A stretch of DNA of 64,000 nt from Craspedostauros australis (taxonomy: Eukaryota; Bacillariophyta; Bacillariophyceae; Mastogloiales; Achnanthaceae), in NCBI GenBank assembly GCA_026770025.1, contig JAMXDE010000007.1, forward strand, positions 1,612,001 to 1,676,000. Direction: 5' to 3'. Of this stretch, positions 1 through 10,576 are shown in pieces; within the stretch, counting starts at the first letter, position 1, and every line of letters starts with the position of its first letter. Made by a program: the position numbers and the translations under genes. The notes beneath the pieces are model-generated. The model did not search any database and was not told the origin of the DNA. It saw only the letters and a list, made by a program, of their open reading frames with translations.

Positions 1-1
1 G

Positions 2-637
2 CATGCTCTCTTTCATATGTTCGCATACCTCAAATCTCACGATCGTTCTCGCCTTGTTTTTGATGATGCATACATTGACAAACCGCCTGTGATGCAACCC
101 AACTGGAACGATTTCTACCCTGACGCTCATGAGCAATTGCCTGCTGACATGCCACCGCCGCGCGGAAAGGAGGTTCAAATGACGTGCTTTGTTGATGCTG
201 ATCATGCAGGTGATCGCGTCACGCGACGCTCACGCACTGGTGTGCTTTTATTCCTGAATACATCACCGATACTATGGTACAGCAAGAAACAGAACAGCAT
301 TGAGACATCCACATTCGGCAGCGAGTTCACGGCACTCAAAGTCGCAACCGAGATCATCATCGGCATGAGATACAAACTCCGCATGATGGGCATTCCACTG
401 GATGGCCCGGCGGACGTACGGGTCGACAATCAGAGTGTAGTATACAACTCCTCACTACCAGAATCACAATTGCGGAAGAAAGCCAATGCCATCGCATATC
501 ACTTCGTCCGAGAAAGCATTGCTGCGGGCATCTTGGTGGTCCAACATGAACCATCGGAAACCAATCTGTCCGACATGCTCACGAAACAACAACCAGGACC
601 GAGACGAAAAGAACAAGCACAACGGGTCCTCTTTTGA
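2..637 (+). CDS. Ty1/copia pol, RNase H end (partial, runs off left edge)
   Basis: The frame is already open at the left edge and ends at 637. It matches the C-terminal RNase H part of a Ty1/copia polyprotein: the FVDADHAGD motif, then SRTGVLLFLN, a WYSKKQ stretch and the VDNQSV stretch, closing with SDMLTK. These are hallmarks of copia RNase H. Protease, integrase and reverse transcriptase would lie to the left of the window. The sequence is clearly different from the copia element at 39.6-45.2 kb, so two lineages are present. It is a fossil or a resident element; its state cannot be judged from the visible third. Confidence 0.9.
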   Translation, partial: HALFHMFAYLKSHDRSRLVFDDAYIDKPPVMQPNWNDFYPDAHEQLPADMPPPRGKEVQMTCFVDADHAGDRVTRRSRTGVLLFLNTSPILWYSKKQNSIETSTFGSEFTALKVATEIIIGMRYKLRMMGIPLDGPADVRVDNQSVVYNSSLPESQLRKKANAIAYHFVRESIAAGILVVQHEPSETNLSDMLTKQQPGPRRKEQAQRVLF

Positions 638-644
638 CCTCGGC

Positions 645-1015
645 GCTGCGCAACAGTACCCAAGGGTGGTCAATCATGGGCTCTGCTCATGGTTGATGGG
701 CTGAGCGCCCTGTGGTGTCCACATGTGGGGCATGCAGCAGGTACATCCCGAATGCAACCAAAATGTGACGATACGACGGCTAGCACAGCCACCGCGCATC
801 GAGGGGACCAAACCGGGATATGTATGAAACCGTTGAAACGACGTTACACGATAGCCGCCATTACCAATCATGGACAACACAGCAATGAGACAACTGCACT
901 GACGTATACGACATCGATAAGACTCATAATCTGCATCTTTACTCTTTTCACTCTAAATCGGTTTCACGTGTGTCGTAACTTGCATTCATTCATTCATTCA
1001 TTCTCAGCACAATCT
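645..1015 (+). repeat. Probable 3' LTR of the left-edge copia element
   Basis: Non-coding stretch directly after the RNase H end. A short purine-rich run (about 660-667) could be the polypurine tract. A (CATT)n run at about 984-1003 followed by CTCAGCACA could be the LTR end. The 5' partner is outside the window, so neither boundary can be confirmed. Confidence 0.35.
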
Positions 1016-3448
1016 CACCTCGCTGATGCTGCGGGTGAAGATGCTGCGTCTGCAGAGAAGAATAGCAACAGCAGCCTGTTGGCCACAACGCCGAGTATCG
1101 CACTTGCACCCTCCGAATCCTCAACTTCCTGCAACCGTCACATCCGATTGCCAAAGACGCCACCGGGAACAGAGGCCAGCAACATGCATGTTGCCAACTG
1201 CTGTGCACGGTGGTTCCGTGGTGTGTCGATTCTCATTTTGAGACGAGGAGTGCGACGATGGAACATAGCAGAAGCCGATCCTCATCGACCTTTCCTGTCG
1301 GAAACGCTTCGAAGGACACCAATGCCAACGTCGCGGTCGCATCGGCCGTCGTTCAAAGTGCTCCAAAGCAACCCGAGCTTTCGCGCACCGATCTTCAGTC
1401 GATGCAAAATCGCGGGCGTTGCGTGGTGTTGCTGCCATTGTCACGGAACCTGTGAGGAAAGCAACGCCACCTTCTTCGGATTGAACACCAAGGGCCCATC
1501 CGGTCGAATCGCTCAGCCAATTGCTGCCGACGCTGATCGAACGCGTCCCGAGCATGTCCTCATCTCTGTATGAGACATGATACTTCATTGATGAACGTTT
1601 GCATTGCGTTCCTTTGCTTTGCATCGACTTGTCATCCGTGCTGGACGATGCTGGACCGGAAAACGTTGCGGCTTGGCGGTTTGGGTTGGCTGGCATTCAG
1701 TCTTGTGACGTTGAATCACGAATATGGAAATCCGTAGACTTAACATAAGACTAGAATAGTCCTTGCTGTGGAACCCAATCCTCAAATCTGCTGCGACGCA
1801 CCCGGTAGCGCTGTTGCAAATGTCCAGATCTCGCCTTCAAGATGCGATCGCATCATGGTTGGTGAGTTCGCTGATGCGATGTCTCCTCTGGAGAGAGAGA
1901 GAGAGAGAGCGAGCAACGTCGCTTCTTCAGCAGCTGTTGATGACATCGGAAGGAGAAAGGATCACACGCAGACATCAATCCGATACCGAGACTGTCGCAA
2001 CTCCCGAGATGGTCATGGATGACCACCAAGGGTAGAAGTGTCGCAAACCTGCGACCATGACAACTGAGGAATTGACCATCGATTTTGGGTTCATCATGTT
2101 CGCCCACCACGTATCCTGTGACATCCTCCCGCAGTGGCGTGTCCGCTCAGAGCTGGTGAGACAAGTGCTACCGGCTGTCGAGGCCCTGTGGAGGCTTGCC
2201 ATCCCATACCATAGTCGTACGCGGAGCGCCGTGGAGGGCATTGCACGATGCCATCCAAACAACCACACCGGTGTTTTCTTTTTCTATCGCCTGGATTACG
2301 ACCTTTGACGATCTGTACGACAAGAGGGCTCGCCACAGAGGCGGCAAAGGCAACAGGATGGCAGCGGTTGTTGTTGGCGTCAATTCGGCTCCCGCTGATC
2401 TGCAAACTCATACCGGGCTCTGACGAAAGTGGTATGATGACGCAAACAAGTTTTCGCTGAGGTGGTGAAAAAGTGGCCACCTCAGAATCTTGTGGGTAGT
2501 GCAACCGATGAGTACATGAAAAAACGGTGCTCGAAACCGCATCAGATCCGTCTCCATCACGCACTGAAGTCACGAACCACGGCGCTGGATGCCTGTTGAG
2601 TCACAGTGGCGGTACAAAGCGAACATTTATGCTTTGACCAGAATTCGACTATTTGATACGGCATTGATGGGCATTTTGTGCTTAAGCTGAGTGTATTGCG
2701 TGTCAAGACACACCAATATCATAAGCCATTCTCATTTATGCTTCCATTGACTTCGTGCATGCAATTTCTACGCTGCACGCAAAGGCTTCATAAGGGCGTT
2801 TCCTACTTAATAGAGCCATTTCGGAACGAACGGTCGAACCTGTGGGCTTCCACAACCCATAATTAGGCCTGACTTCTTGGATCTTCTACGTTCCCGTGTG
2901 ATCTGCCGAGCAGCCCTGATGGGACAAGAAGCCACCTGTGATAAATCGTCGTGTGAGGTGACAGGTTGCGCCCACACTTACCGATTTATGGTGTTTTTAC
3001 GCCAAAGAACACATTCTTGCCGACGTGTGTTTGCAACGAGTGTCGCCAGGTATCTACAACTTCGTGCAGTTGTTCGGATCGACACAAAACGCGACTCTTC
3101 ATGTCCACCAGTTTTCGTTGCGCAATCAGCAACAGTCGCACGTACAAACATCTCTCGTTGTATTCCTTCTTTGACATGACCAAACCGAAGGCGAACGGGC
3201 AACCAGCGTCATCCCTCTCGCTTCGTGTTGGTTTCGGACCCTTGAATTAATCTCGCACAAGTGATTGATTCCGAAAGTCCATCGCTCGAACTGGTGCTGT
3301 TCGCGCTCTGCGATGCGTTCATCCCCTCCGTCATAATTCGACAACAGCAGCAACCCAAACCACACGACTCCACTTTCCTCCACCCCACTCCGCTTCACAT
3401 CACTATCGCGCCACTTGCAACTCGTCTTACTCTGCTCTACTCGACAAG
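1016..3448. other. Intergenic, no gene supported
   Basis: Overlapping open frames occur on both strands (for example about 1,121-1,696 minus and 2,094-2,573 minus), but their composition is irregular and I recognise no domain. A (GA)n microsatellite lies at 1,890-1,910. The last 150 bases before 3,449 are C/T-rich and may be promoter and 5' leader of the next gene. Confidence 0.5.
1890..1910. repeat. (GA)n microsatellite
   Basis: An uninterrupted run of about ten GA dinucleotides, read directly in the sequence. Confidence 0.9.
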
Positions 3449-4276
3449 ATGTCTCCTCTCCACGAATTCATGAGCGGGCTGGCGGTCCAGCACAACAGTC
3501 CTCTCCACATCCAGGATGACAACGCCAGACTGCCGCCATCCTCATTCTGCGACATCATCCGCCACAGCCCGAGATGCACAGCGCAGGCATGCACTGCTGG
3601 CTGCCGCCGCAATCAGTTCCGCCGCAGCCGGGATCACAGCTCGAGCCGCTGGGAGACCTGCGCGGCCACAGCAGCGGCCAAGTCCACCATCAAATGCGTT
3701 ACGACTGCCAGGGATGAGCACAGCGACTTCTTGCCATCGCTGCTGTTCAAGTCGGCGACGCAAACGGACTCTAGGACGAGCTCAAGCACTCAGGAGGCCC
3801 TCCTCTATCCCGAGACACCCACGCCGGCCTGCAGGTGGGGAGAAAACTCATCGCCTTGCGCCGTGTCTCCCACGATGATCGCAAGGTCACCAAGCGATTC
3901 GATGGCCATCCAAGAGGCTTCTGCGCAGAGTTATGACACGACGTCACTGCTATCGCCCGCCACCGCCACGGCAGCCGCCACAGAGGCCGAGGTTGCCGCC
4001 GCGGCTGCAGCAGCAACCTTGTTCCGCAGCTTGCATTCGCCACCCTTGCCAAAACGCAAGGTGTCCGGCGTCGTGGGGGACATTATCAGCGCCAGCGCGA
4101 TCGCTGCCGTGCAGGCATCTAGCCGGCGCAACGGCAGCGACAATAGCCTCGCGAGTCAGAGCAGCGGCGGCAGCACCAGGCAGCTGCAATCCATCAGCAG
4201 AAACCGATACGACCAGCCAAAGTCGTCGTCGATGACGCGGTCCATGCCAGCCACGATCAGGTCGCTGCCATACTAG
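3449..4276 (+). CDS. Hypothetical Ser/Ala-rich protein
   Basis: An intronless frame of 275 residues. The start ATG follows a pyrimidine-rich leader (CTCTACTCGACAAG) and is the first ATG of the frame. The N-terminal third has a cysteine cluster around residues 30-52. The middle has an alanine run (about residues 163-190), and the C-terminal quarter is rich in serine, arginine and glutamine. No conserved domain, signal peptide or membrane segment is visible, and most of the chain looks disordered. Its nearest neighbours are unrelated. The even composition and clean leader favour a real gene, but I do not recognise a family, and a chance open frame in GC-rich DNA cannot be excluded. Confidence 0.45.
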   Translation: MSPLHEFMSGLAVQHNSPLHIQDDNARLPPSSFCDIIRHSPRCTAQACTAGCRRNQFRRSRDHSSSRWETCAATAAAKSTIKCVTTARDEHSDFLPSLLFKSATQTDSRTSSSTQEALLYPETPTPACRWGENSSPCAVSPTMIARSPSDSMAIQEASAQSYDTTSLLSPATATAAATEAEVAAAAAAATLFRSLHSPPLPKRKVSGVVGDIISASAIAAVQASSRRNGSDNSLASQSSGGSTRQLQSISRNRYDQPKSSSMTRSMPATIRSLPY

Positions 4277-5059
4277 AGAGCGGAACAAGGCCCAACCGAT
4301 CCATTTTCAGACATTGTTAACTCATAACGCACCATGCCGCCATTGCACCAAACAATTAGATCAACGACAAGTACTCTCTAAACTACTCTACCTTATCCCA
4401 ACGAGCTACACCATTCCATTTGTGATATACACCACCATGCTCGTACTTGTAGTCGCATGATGTGGTGGTCAGTTCATGTGGCATGTACGAGAATGGCGTC
4501 GGTAGAATGATAGGTAACAAGAGAGTTCGACCCCAGCCAGGGAGGTTGCCGTATAGTTGCGATATTACACAGAATAGCGGACATTATGCGGTATTGTTCG
4601 ATTTCGGATTCACATGATCGTACTTCAGTTAGCAGTAGTGCGCATATCGGACATCGTGTGTTTCGCAGTCATCCAATGTTGGTCCTACATCATGTCCGTT
4701 AGTACGTTCGATGAATATCTGTTTTAGCCCGGATTCCTGGTTTCGAACTGTTGTCCGAAGTGGGATGTGCATCATGGTTTCCACAACAACAACCGCATCC
4801 ACACGATCTCAGGTGTGCATTGATGGAGTTTCTCGTCGTCGCCAACTGTAACAAAAGCAGTTGGAAACAGTCCCTGCCTCTGTGTTGTACTTCCTACACA
4901 ACTCGTTTCATTGATTTGCCAAGCATTCGCTGTACTGACTACAAAGACGGCAATGTATCTTGGTTGGTCTACTTGATTTTTATACTGTTTATGGGTAATG
5001 GTCAATGCAATTCATGTATTGGTCAAGTTTGGTTTGACGTTGATTCATTCCTAATGTTG
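4277..5059. other. Intergenic between two genes (3' to 3')
   Basis: Separates the 3' ends of the Ser/Ala-rich gene (+) and the three-exon gene (-). I see no coding domain, RNA gene or clear repeat. It should hold the two 3' UTRs. Confidence 0.5.
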
Positions 5060-5089
5060 CTGTGGCAGCATGCATTCATGCTGCCACAG
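5060..5089. repeat. Perfect hairpin, 13-bp stem with 4-nt loop
   Basis: CTGTGGCAGCATG at 5,060-5,072 is the exact reverse complement of 5,077-5,089, around a CATT loop. It lies about 32 nt beyond the stop codon of the minus-strand gene that ends at 5,121, so in its 3' UTR. It could be an RNA 3'-end or stability element. Function is inferred only from position. Confidence 0.7.
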
Positions 5090-5120
5090 GGACGACACAG
5101 GTCTCGTCCGTTCCTGCTTG

Positions 5121-7284
5121 TCACTCGTCCTTGTCCTTCTTGTGCTCCTCAATGTTCCGTGTTGCCGCGGCCGCGGCTGCCACTGCCGCCGCGTTCTGCG
5201 CGACGCTTCTAGTGAAGGGCGCACCAAATGCGTTTGCATTGGGTGCGCCCCGCTTCTTCTTATCCTTCAACATGTCCTTCTTAGGCAAAGCAGTGCCGGC
5301 TTCATCCTTGTTGCGGCTGTCCTCTCCCTTGTCTGTTGGCACTCTGGTGGTTGACGGTGCCACTGTGTTCTTGGAGGATGTTTTTTTTTCGACCGTCGCT
5401 TTGGCCTTTGTGTTTGCTGAATTCGTTGGAGGCGGTTTCGCGCATCATTGCCGGATGCTTCATCCCTGGCCTTGGTGAGAGCGCGCCGCTTCTCGCGACG
5501 ACGGCCCTTGCGTCGTCGCTTTGCCTCCTCCTCACCCTCCACCTTGACCCTCACATTGGCGGATGCCACCATGAGTGGCGCGGAGCTCACTGTTGGCGGT
5601 GGACTTGGGGTGTTGGTGTTCGATGCGTTGCTGTTGCTGTCGTCCCCGTCGCCATCAATGACGAAGGCGGTGTCTTCGCCTTTGCCATCTCTGAGGAGCC
5701 TTGGCGGTGCCATCTTCGGCATCCCTGAGTTGTGGGCCACAGTGGTTCGGCCCATGTAACCTGGGATGGTGCCGGATGGATGGCACACGGCACTTGGGGC
5801 ACGGGGGTACGACATGAAGCGCTGGCCATTGTCCTGCGTTGAGGTAGGACATGGCCATGGTGTCGGTGGTTTTGTGTTTTGTGTTTGTGGTTGTGCGGTT
5901 TTTTGTGTTTTGTGTTGGAAGTTGGGAGTTGTGATGGTGAATGCGTTTGTGGCGCGAAGAATTTAAGACGCAGAAACGACTGTGTGAGTTGTGGTTGGCT
6001 CTGTGTGGGCAAACAACGAATTGTCGTGGCGTGCAACTTACAGGCGCCATCGAGTGAAGGTGAAGACGAGGTGACAACGTGGGATGAGGCAAGTGGTGGA
6101 ATGGCAGGGCAGACGTGTCAGCGGATTTGTCAGCGATGGGGAGGTTCTGGTCTGCCATTTCCACGGAAGTGGCTGGGACAGGCATCGGATTCTCAGGGTT
6201 CGACTCCACCATGCGGACAATCAGCATGGGCACATGCGAAAAGGTCCGTTGATTGTTGTGTAAAACGCGAGGGCACAAGAACGTGCAACCAGTGATGACC
6301 CGGTCATTGGTCTCCTTGAAGCCTCCGTCGACATGGAACGGGAGTTTCTCTTTGTGTACACGACTGTATGCCGGATCGGAATGTTCGAACCTTTTCACGG
6401 AGCGCGCGTAGCCCTTTGCGCGAGCCTCTTGGAGCTCGTAGTTGGACAGTTTGTTGGGGTTGCTGGTGTTGTGCAGTTGCAACAAGTGCCGGTCCTGCAC
6501 CACAGTGTGCAGGAAGGACTTGTTCTCCTTCACAGTCACGTACAAGAAGGAGTCACTCCCCACACTGATGATTTTACCCTCAATGTCCTCGGAACACGCG
6601 CCAGCAGGCAAGACAAAGTCAACTTGCAGGACACTTCTTCCGCCGTAGCCTTGATAGTGATGGCGAATGCCAGGGAGGCCGATGTTCGGATTGGTCTCAA
6701 CCCAGTCGGCCACGCGTTGGTGTTTGGTGTTTGCGTGTGTGTGATCCGGAGTCACAGCAGCCACAGTGTTTGCCTTGGGTGCGGGAATGGCACGTGTTGG
6801 AGTGGTGGGTGGTGGGTGGATCACTGGTTTTGGGGTGGTGGCGGTTGTCATTGGTGGTGCGTTGGCCATAACGTCGGATGCTTTTGTCAGAAATGCCTCA
6901 ACGGGCATATATGGTTGTTTTTTGTTTTGCTGCGCCAAAATGTCACCTTGTTCTACCATTTGGTTGAGCGAAGGTGGGTTGAACGGGTTTTGTGAGCCTG
7001 TCAACTCAACAAACAAGTGTGAGAAAGGTTGCGGAAATATCAGTTTGATTATTGCAAGGGAATGAAGAGACATCGCAGTGCATGTACAGGTACTTACGAG
7101 CGTGCTCCGCCATCTTATCCTTCAAGCGCTTGATTGCACGCTTGATCTGCTCCAACTCGTAGATTTCGAACTCCTTGTAGGACCGTTTGACTTCGTCCGG
7201 AGAAATGTTTGGGGAAATTTCGCCGGTGATCATGCGACGGCGAAGGTCTTTTGCAGCCTCCGACTCGGAATTCCAGCGTGGCAT
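5121..7284 (-). CDS. Unknown protein, three exons; possible companion of the nearby Harbinger-like transposase
   Basis: Exons (minus strand) 7,284-7,098, 6,997-6,042 and 5,833-5,121. Both introns (6,998-7,097 and 5,834-6,041) start GTAAGT, end CAG and join in frame. Start: the ATG at 7,284; codons just upstream have no ATG. Exon 1 encodes a module beginning PRWNSESEAAKDLRRR with a later SYKEFEIYE, resembling N-terminal modules I recall in diatom unknown proteins. Exon 2 is P/T-rich, then has a folded-looking part (about residues 120-270: VLPAG, LPFHVDGGF, PMLIVRMVE). Exon 3 is lysine/arginine-rich. The open frame in exon 3 switches between about 5,430 and 5,460, at a GCGCG dinucleotide run with no convincing intron: a sequencing slip or a real frameshift. 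Role inferred from proximity to the divergent transposase at 10.6 kb. Confidence 0.6.
5217..5250. repeat. Imperfect palindrome inside exon 3
   Basis: 15-nt arms 5,217-5,231 and 5,236-5,250 pair at 14 positions around a GTTT loop. They encode the repeated GAP residues in the C-terminal region of the minus-strand gene. Together with the hairpin at 5,060 this makes two strong hairpins within 200 bases. Confidence 0.65.
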
Positions 7285-10200
7285 ACCTGGTGCCACACCG
7301 ACTCCAATTCTGCTCGATTACTGCTGTGATGATGGTTGTTTGTGGGTTGTGTTGAGCTGAGTTGTTGCTGACTATTTCAATTTTATGTGTTAGTTTCAAA
7401 GTTGGGATCGGACAGCAAAGTCCATGCTCGTACAAGGAGTCAAATGCACTTGGTACAACAGCGCTCTACCCAAGCGCACGTTCAATCCATCGCACGACAG
7501 CGTTTCGGAATTGAAGTCACCGTGCCTTGGTTCCATCAGTGCTACGACGTCCACACCCTTTGCGCCACTTGCCATTGCACCGACCAAGAATTCCCGGTGA
7601 GCGGCTGCTTGGCATCTTCCGGGATCAATACTGGTACTACTATTGTTGTCAGAAACAAATAATCGCAAAATTGACATGGTTCACCACCCAATATCCCTGT
7701 GTGTGGTGTTGGAGCAACTGTGCCAGTGAATGCAGGACATTGTAACCATGACTCGAAGTGGGCCAAAGTATGCCCTGTATTCGCCTTTTGACATTTGGCA
7801 CGTACTTGCGACCTCATGTTGGTCACGGGACCCTGAACACAACCTCTTCTCCTGTTCAGCGCGGACTGGACGCCCGATTCTCGGTGGCCGCGCGCAAACA
7901 GACAAACAAACAGAGAGACGAGCGTGACAGAAATGCCCCCTTGCATTTACAAAACACATGGTCGTGCGATGTTGCCGGCGAGAAGATTGGCGAATGCCAA
8001 AAAGGACGCTCTGTCTTTCCCGTTTGGGGGAGCCAATGGTTGGTTGGAAGTGAAGTATGCTCACGACACCGCACAGACCAGCCACATGCGCAATGTTTGG
8101 TTGTGGATTCCTGGCAGCATCGAAGGCGCCACTGACCTGGCACCGTCGCCATCTTTCCCCACACGTGTTTCCCCGGACGCCCGCAACCGCCTCATGCTGG
8201 GCACCACGCCGTCGTGCAGTCGGAGCGTCTATGGCACGAAGTCGGTTATCTCTCCACGGGGTTGGAGTCTCTGTGCTTGCCAAATGCATATATTCTGCTG
8301 TCATACAAACAACGAATAATCGTGGCGGTCACCACACGTTGTTGTGACTGTGATAATAGTGTAGCAATAACATACCCACGAATAGCGTTCGACGCTCATG
8401 CCGGTAGCATGTTCTATGTGCGAAACATAATCTTCTTTCGCCAACAGCAGTTAGTATAGCAACTGCCACCAGTGTCCGTTATCATCAAGCCAGTGGCAAG
8501 TTGATATACAGCGATGTTGGATAGTGGCTGTTTGTTGCTTTGTGCCGATTGGACGTGCGTGTATCGTCGGTGCTGTATGTCTCATGAACGCGCTGCGTGG
8601 GGACCACGATGTCGCTGCAACATCCGATCAAAGTCGTACCTCCGTCGTATCATGTCATCCCAACAACCAACCTACGTCATGTGACGTCCGATCAATGTTT
8701 GACCAATGTTTGACTGAAGTGAAGGTGAAGTATGACATTGCGGTGGCAGGGTTTTCCACGTTTCGAAGGCTCAACTTGCCACCCCCCTCTGCAGTCGCTG
8801 AGTATGATTGGCTTGCAACTAGACACATAGAATGACCAAAGGAGGCCTCCCCTATCACGTAATGGCGCTTTTGTTGCCATTAATATTATAATTGTCTCTA
8901 CAGAGGGTGTCTAAATTTACGTGATTAGCCTTACTCCTAGCAAAAATGTCAATAACGGTTGTAACATGTCAGACATACATCATACTGATGTATGATGTTG
9001 GTCTGCTGATTGCATACTGACGTCGGATGTTGATCAGCTTGCTGTGCATGCTGGTCCGACCAACGTCGTACGATGTCGACCGGACGTTGCAGCGACATGA
9101 CTGTTTGGCACAACAACGCACGTGTGTCTGTCTTGTGCGGAAACATCTCTGCATACACAACTCGACTAAGCAAGGACGTTCATCGTCCACGTGCCAACGA
9201 ACAATGTTGTTCTGATGTGAGAAATGTTTGTTCTAGTGCGCGCCAAATGGGCACAAAAGGTAACCCCTTATACTCTGTCCTGGTTATATATAACAATGAT
9301 AGATATCAGGAAGCCGGTATCGAATGAGAACGTCTGCATGCGGTTCGGTACCACCATGTAGTCCTGGCCAAACCAAAGAAGCACCTTTGCTTCATCTCCA
9401 CGGCAAGGTCAACCCAGTCGATCTATATCAACAGTCATAGGTCGGTCGTGGTGGGCTATCCCAGATGTTTGCGTGTCGTAGATGCGCCAATAGGAGCAGT
9501 TGAATAGGACCTGCGTACCTCTGGTGGCAACGTACTTCGTGTTGTCCCATGGAGCGTCTACATATGGTTTATGCAACGCGCACGAGCAGTGCGACCACGA
9601 CCAACATCTATCCCCATCGACTTACTAGTTCGGTTCTACCACGAACAAGATGTTACACCAAGATTGAACTGTGACCCCATCTCACCAATCCTTAGTGCAT
9701 GATTCATGATGATGCCGCGAAACGACATTCTAGGATGACATGTATCCGTGAAGACACCACGATCAACACCAAGATGCATGCAATGATGCAATGGGGCCTC
9801 CGCAACCTTTCGTACGTCGGAGGTGAAAATGCCTGGTACCGATCCTTAGGTTAGCGAAGGTCGCTACCAACGAATGTCTACATTGCTGCATTCAAATGAT
9901 AAAGCCATGGTAGTTGTGACCATAATCTCAATAGTTCAACTTACACGTGCTATAATCCATTCTGATGCAAGCATTTCACGAATACGGTACTGCTCTGCAG
10001 ATTCATGTCTTTCTGTAGAGGCGCGGGGGTTGCTTCAAAAGCACGATCCGATTGCAGAACGATCCGTATTCCGTTCAGTTTGCATGTTCTCCTATTGGTA
10101 CGGTTCAGTACTACGTGCCTATTCGAACAACGATAATGTGCGCCCCCTCGGAGGTACACGATGACTTGTCGCCACAACATGAAAATGGCGGCAGCACGGG

Positions 10201-10576
10201 CCGTCCAAGCGCAATCTGCTTGTGTCGATCCATCAACAGAAACGGATTATGTCTATGAGCGCGTGCTGCTTTCCGCTTTTCTTGTGTGATGGTGTGACTG
10301 TCGTGTCCTCGCGCATGGGTGTTGCAGATGCATACCATGGTTTGCGGTGTCGGTACCGGCACCGGTAGAACGGGCAAGACGCTGCAGGCAGTGTGTAAGC
10401 AGCGACGGAACAAGTGTACTTCCAATGTGACCAAGGCAGCTGCCTTCCTACAACCCAGCACTGCGGGAAATACACACCTCATAATCTACTTGTTGTGTTG
10501 CACATACCGCTGTTCCTGGTAACTACATCCGACCGCTCTTCCACACACACGATAACGCCCACAACAAGCGCAGGTC
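7285..10576. other. Long spacer between divergent gene and transposase
   Basis: Holds short open frames on both strands (for example about 7,387-7,662 plus and 7,933-8,319 plus) with no recognisable domain. A weak inverted repeat lies near 8,609-8,640 and 9,070-9,100. From about 9,330 to 9,870 I see nothing. If the two flanking genes belong to one transposon, this is its internal promoter region or contains another insertion. Confidence 0.4.
8609..9098. repeat. Weak inverted repeat pair
   Basis: The segment starting ATGTCGCTGCAACATCCGAT near 8,610 recurs, reverse-complemented and with several mismatches, near 9,070-9,100 (read on the minus strand as ATGTCGCTGCAACGTCCGGT). Similarity fades after about 30 bases. 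It may be the remnant of a small inverted-repeat element. Confidence 0.4.

Noticed and set aside
689-1573. Open frame of 294 codons
   Set aside because: It overlaps the probable LTR, has irregular composition, and competes with a similar frame on the other strand.
6190-6215. tRNA B-box-like GGTTCGACTCC
   Set aside because: It lies inside a coding exon, with no A box or cloverleaf around it.
7681-8304. 207-codon minus-strand frame
   Set aside because: Arg/His/Cys-rich random-looking composition, equal openness on the other strand, no domain.
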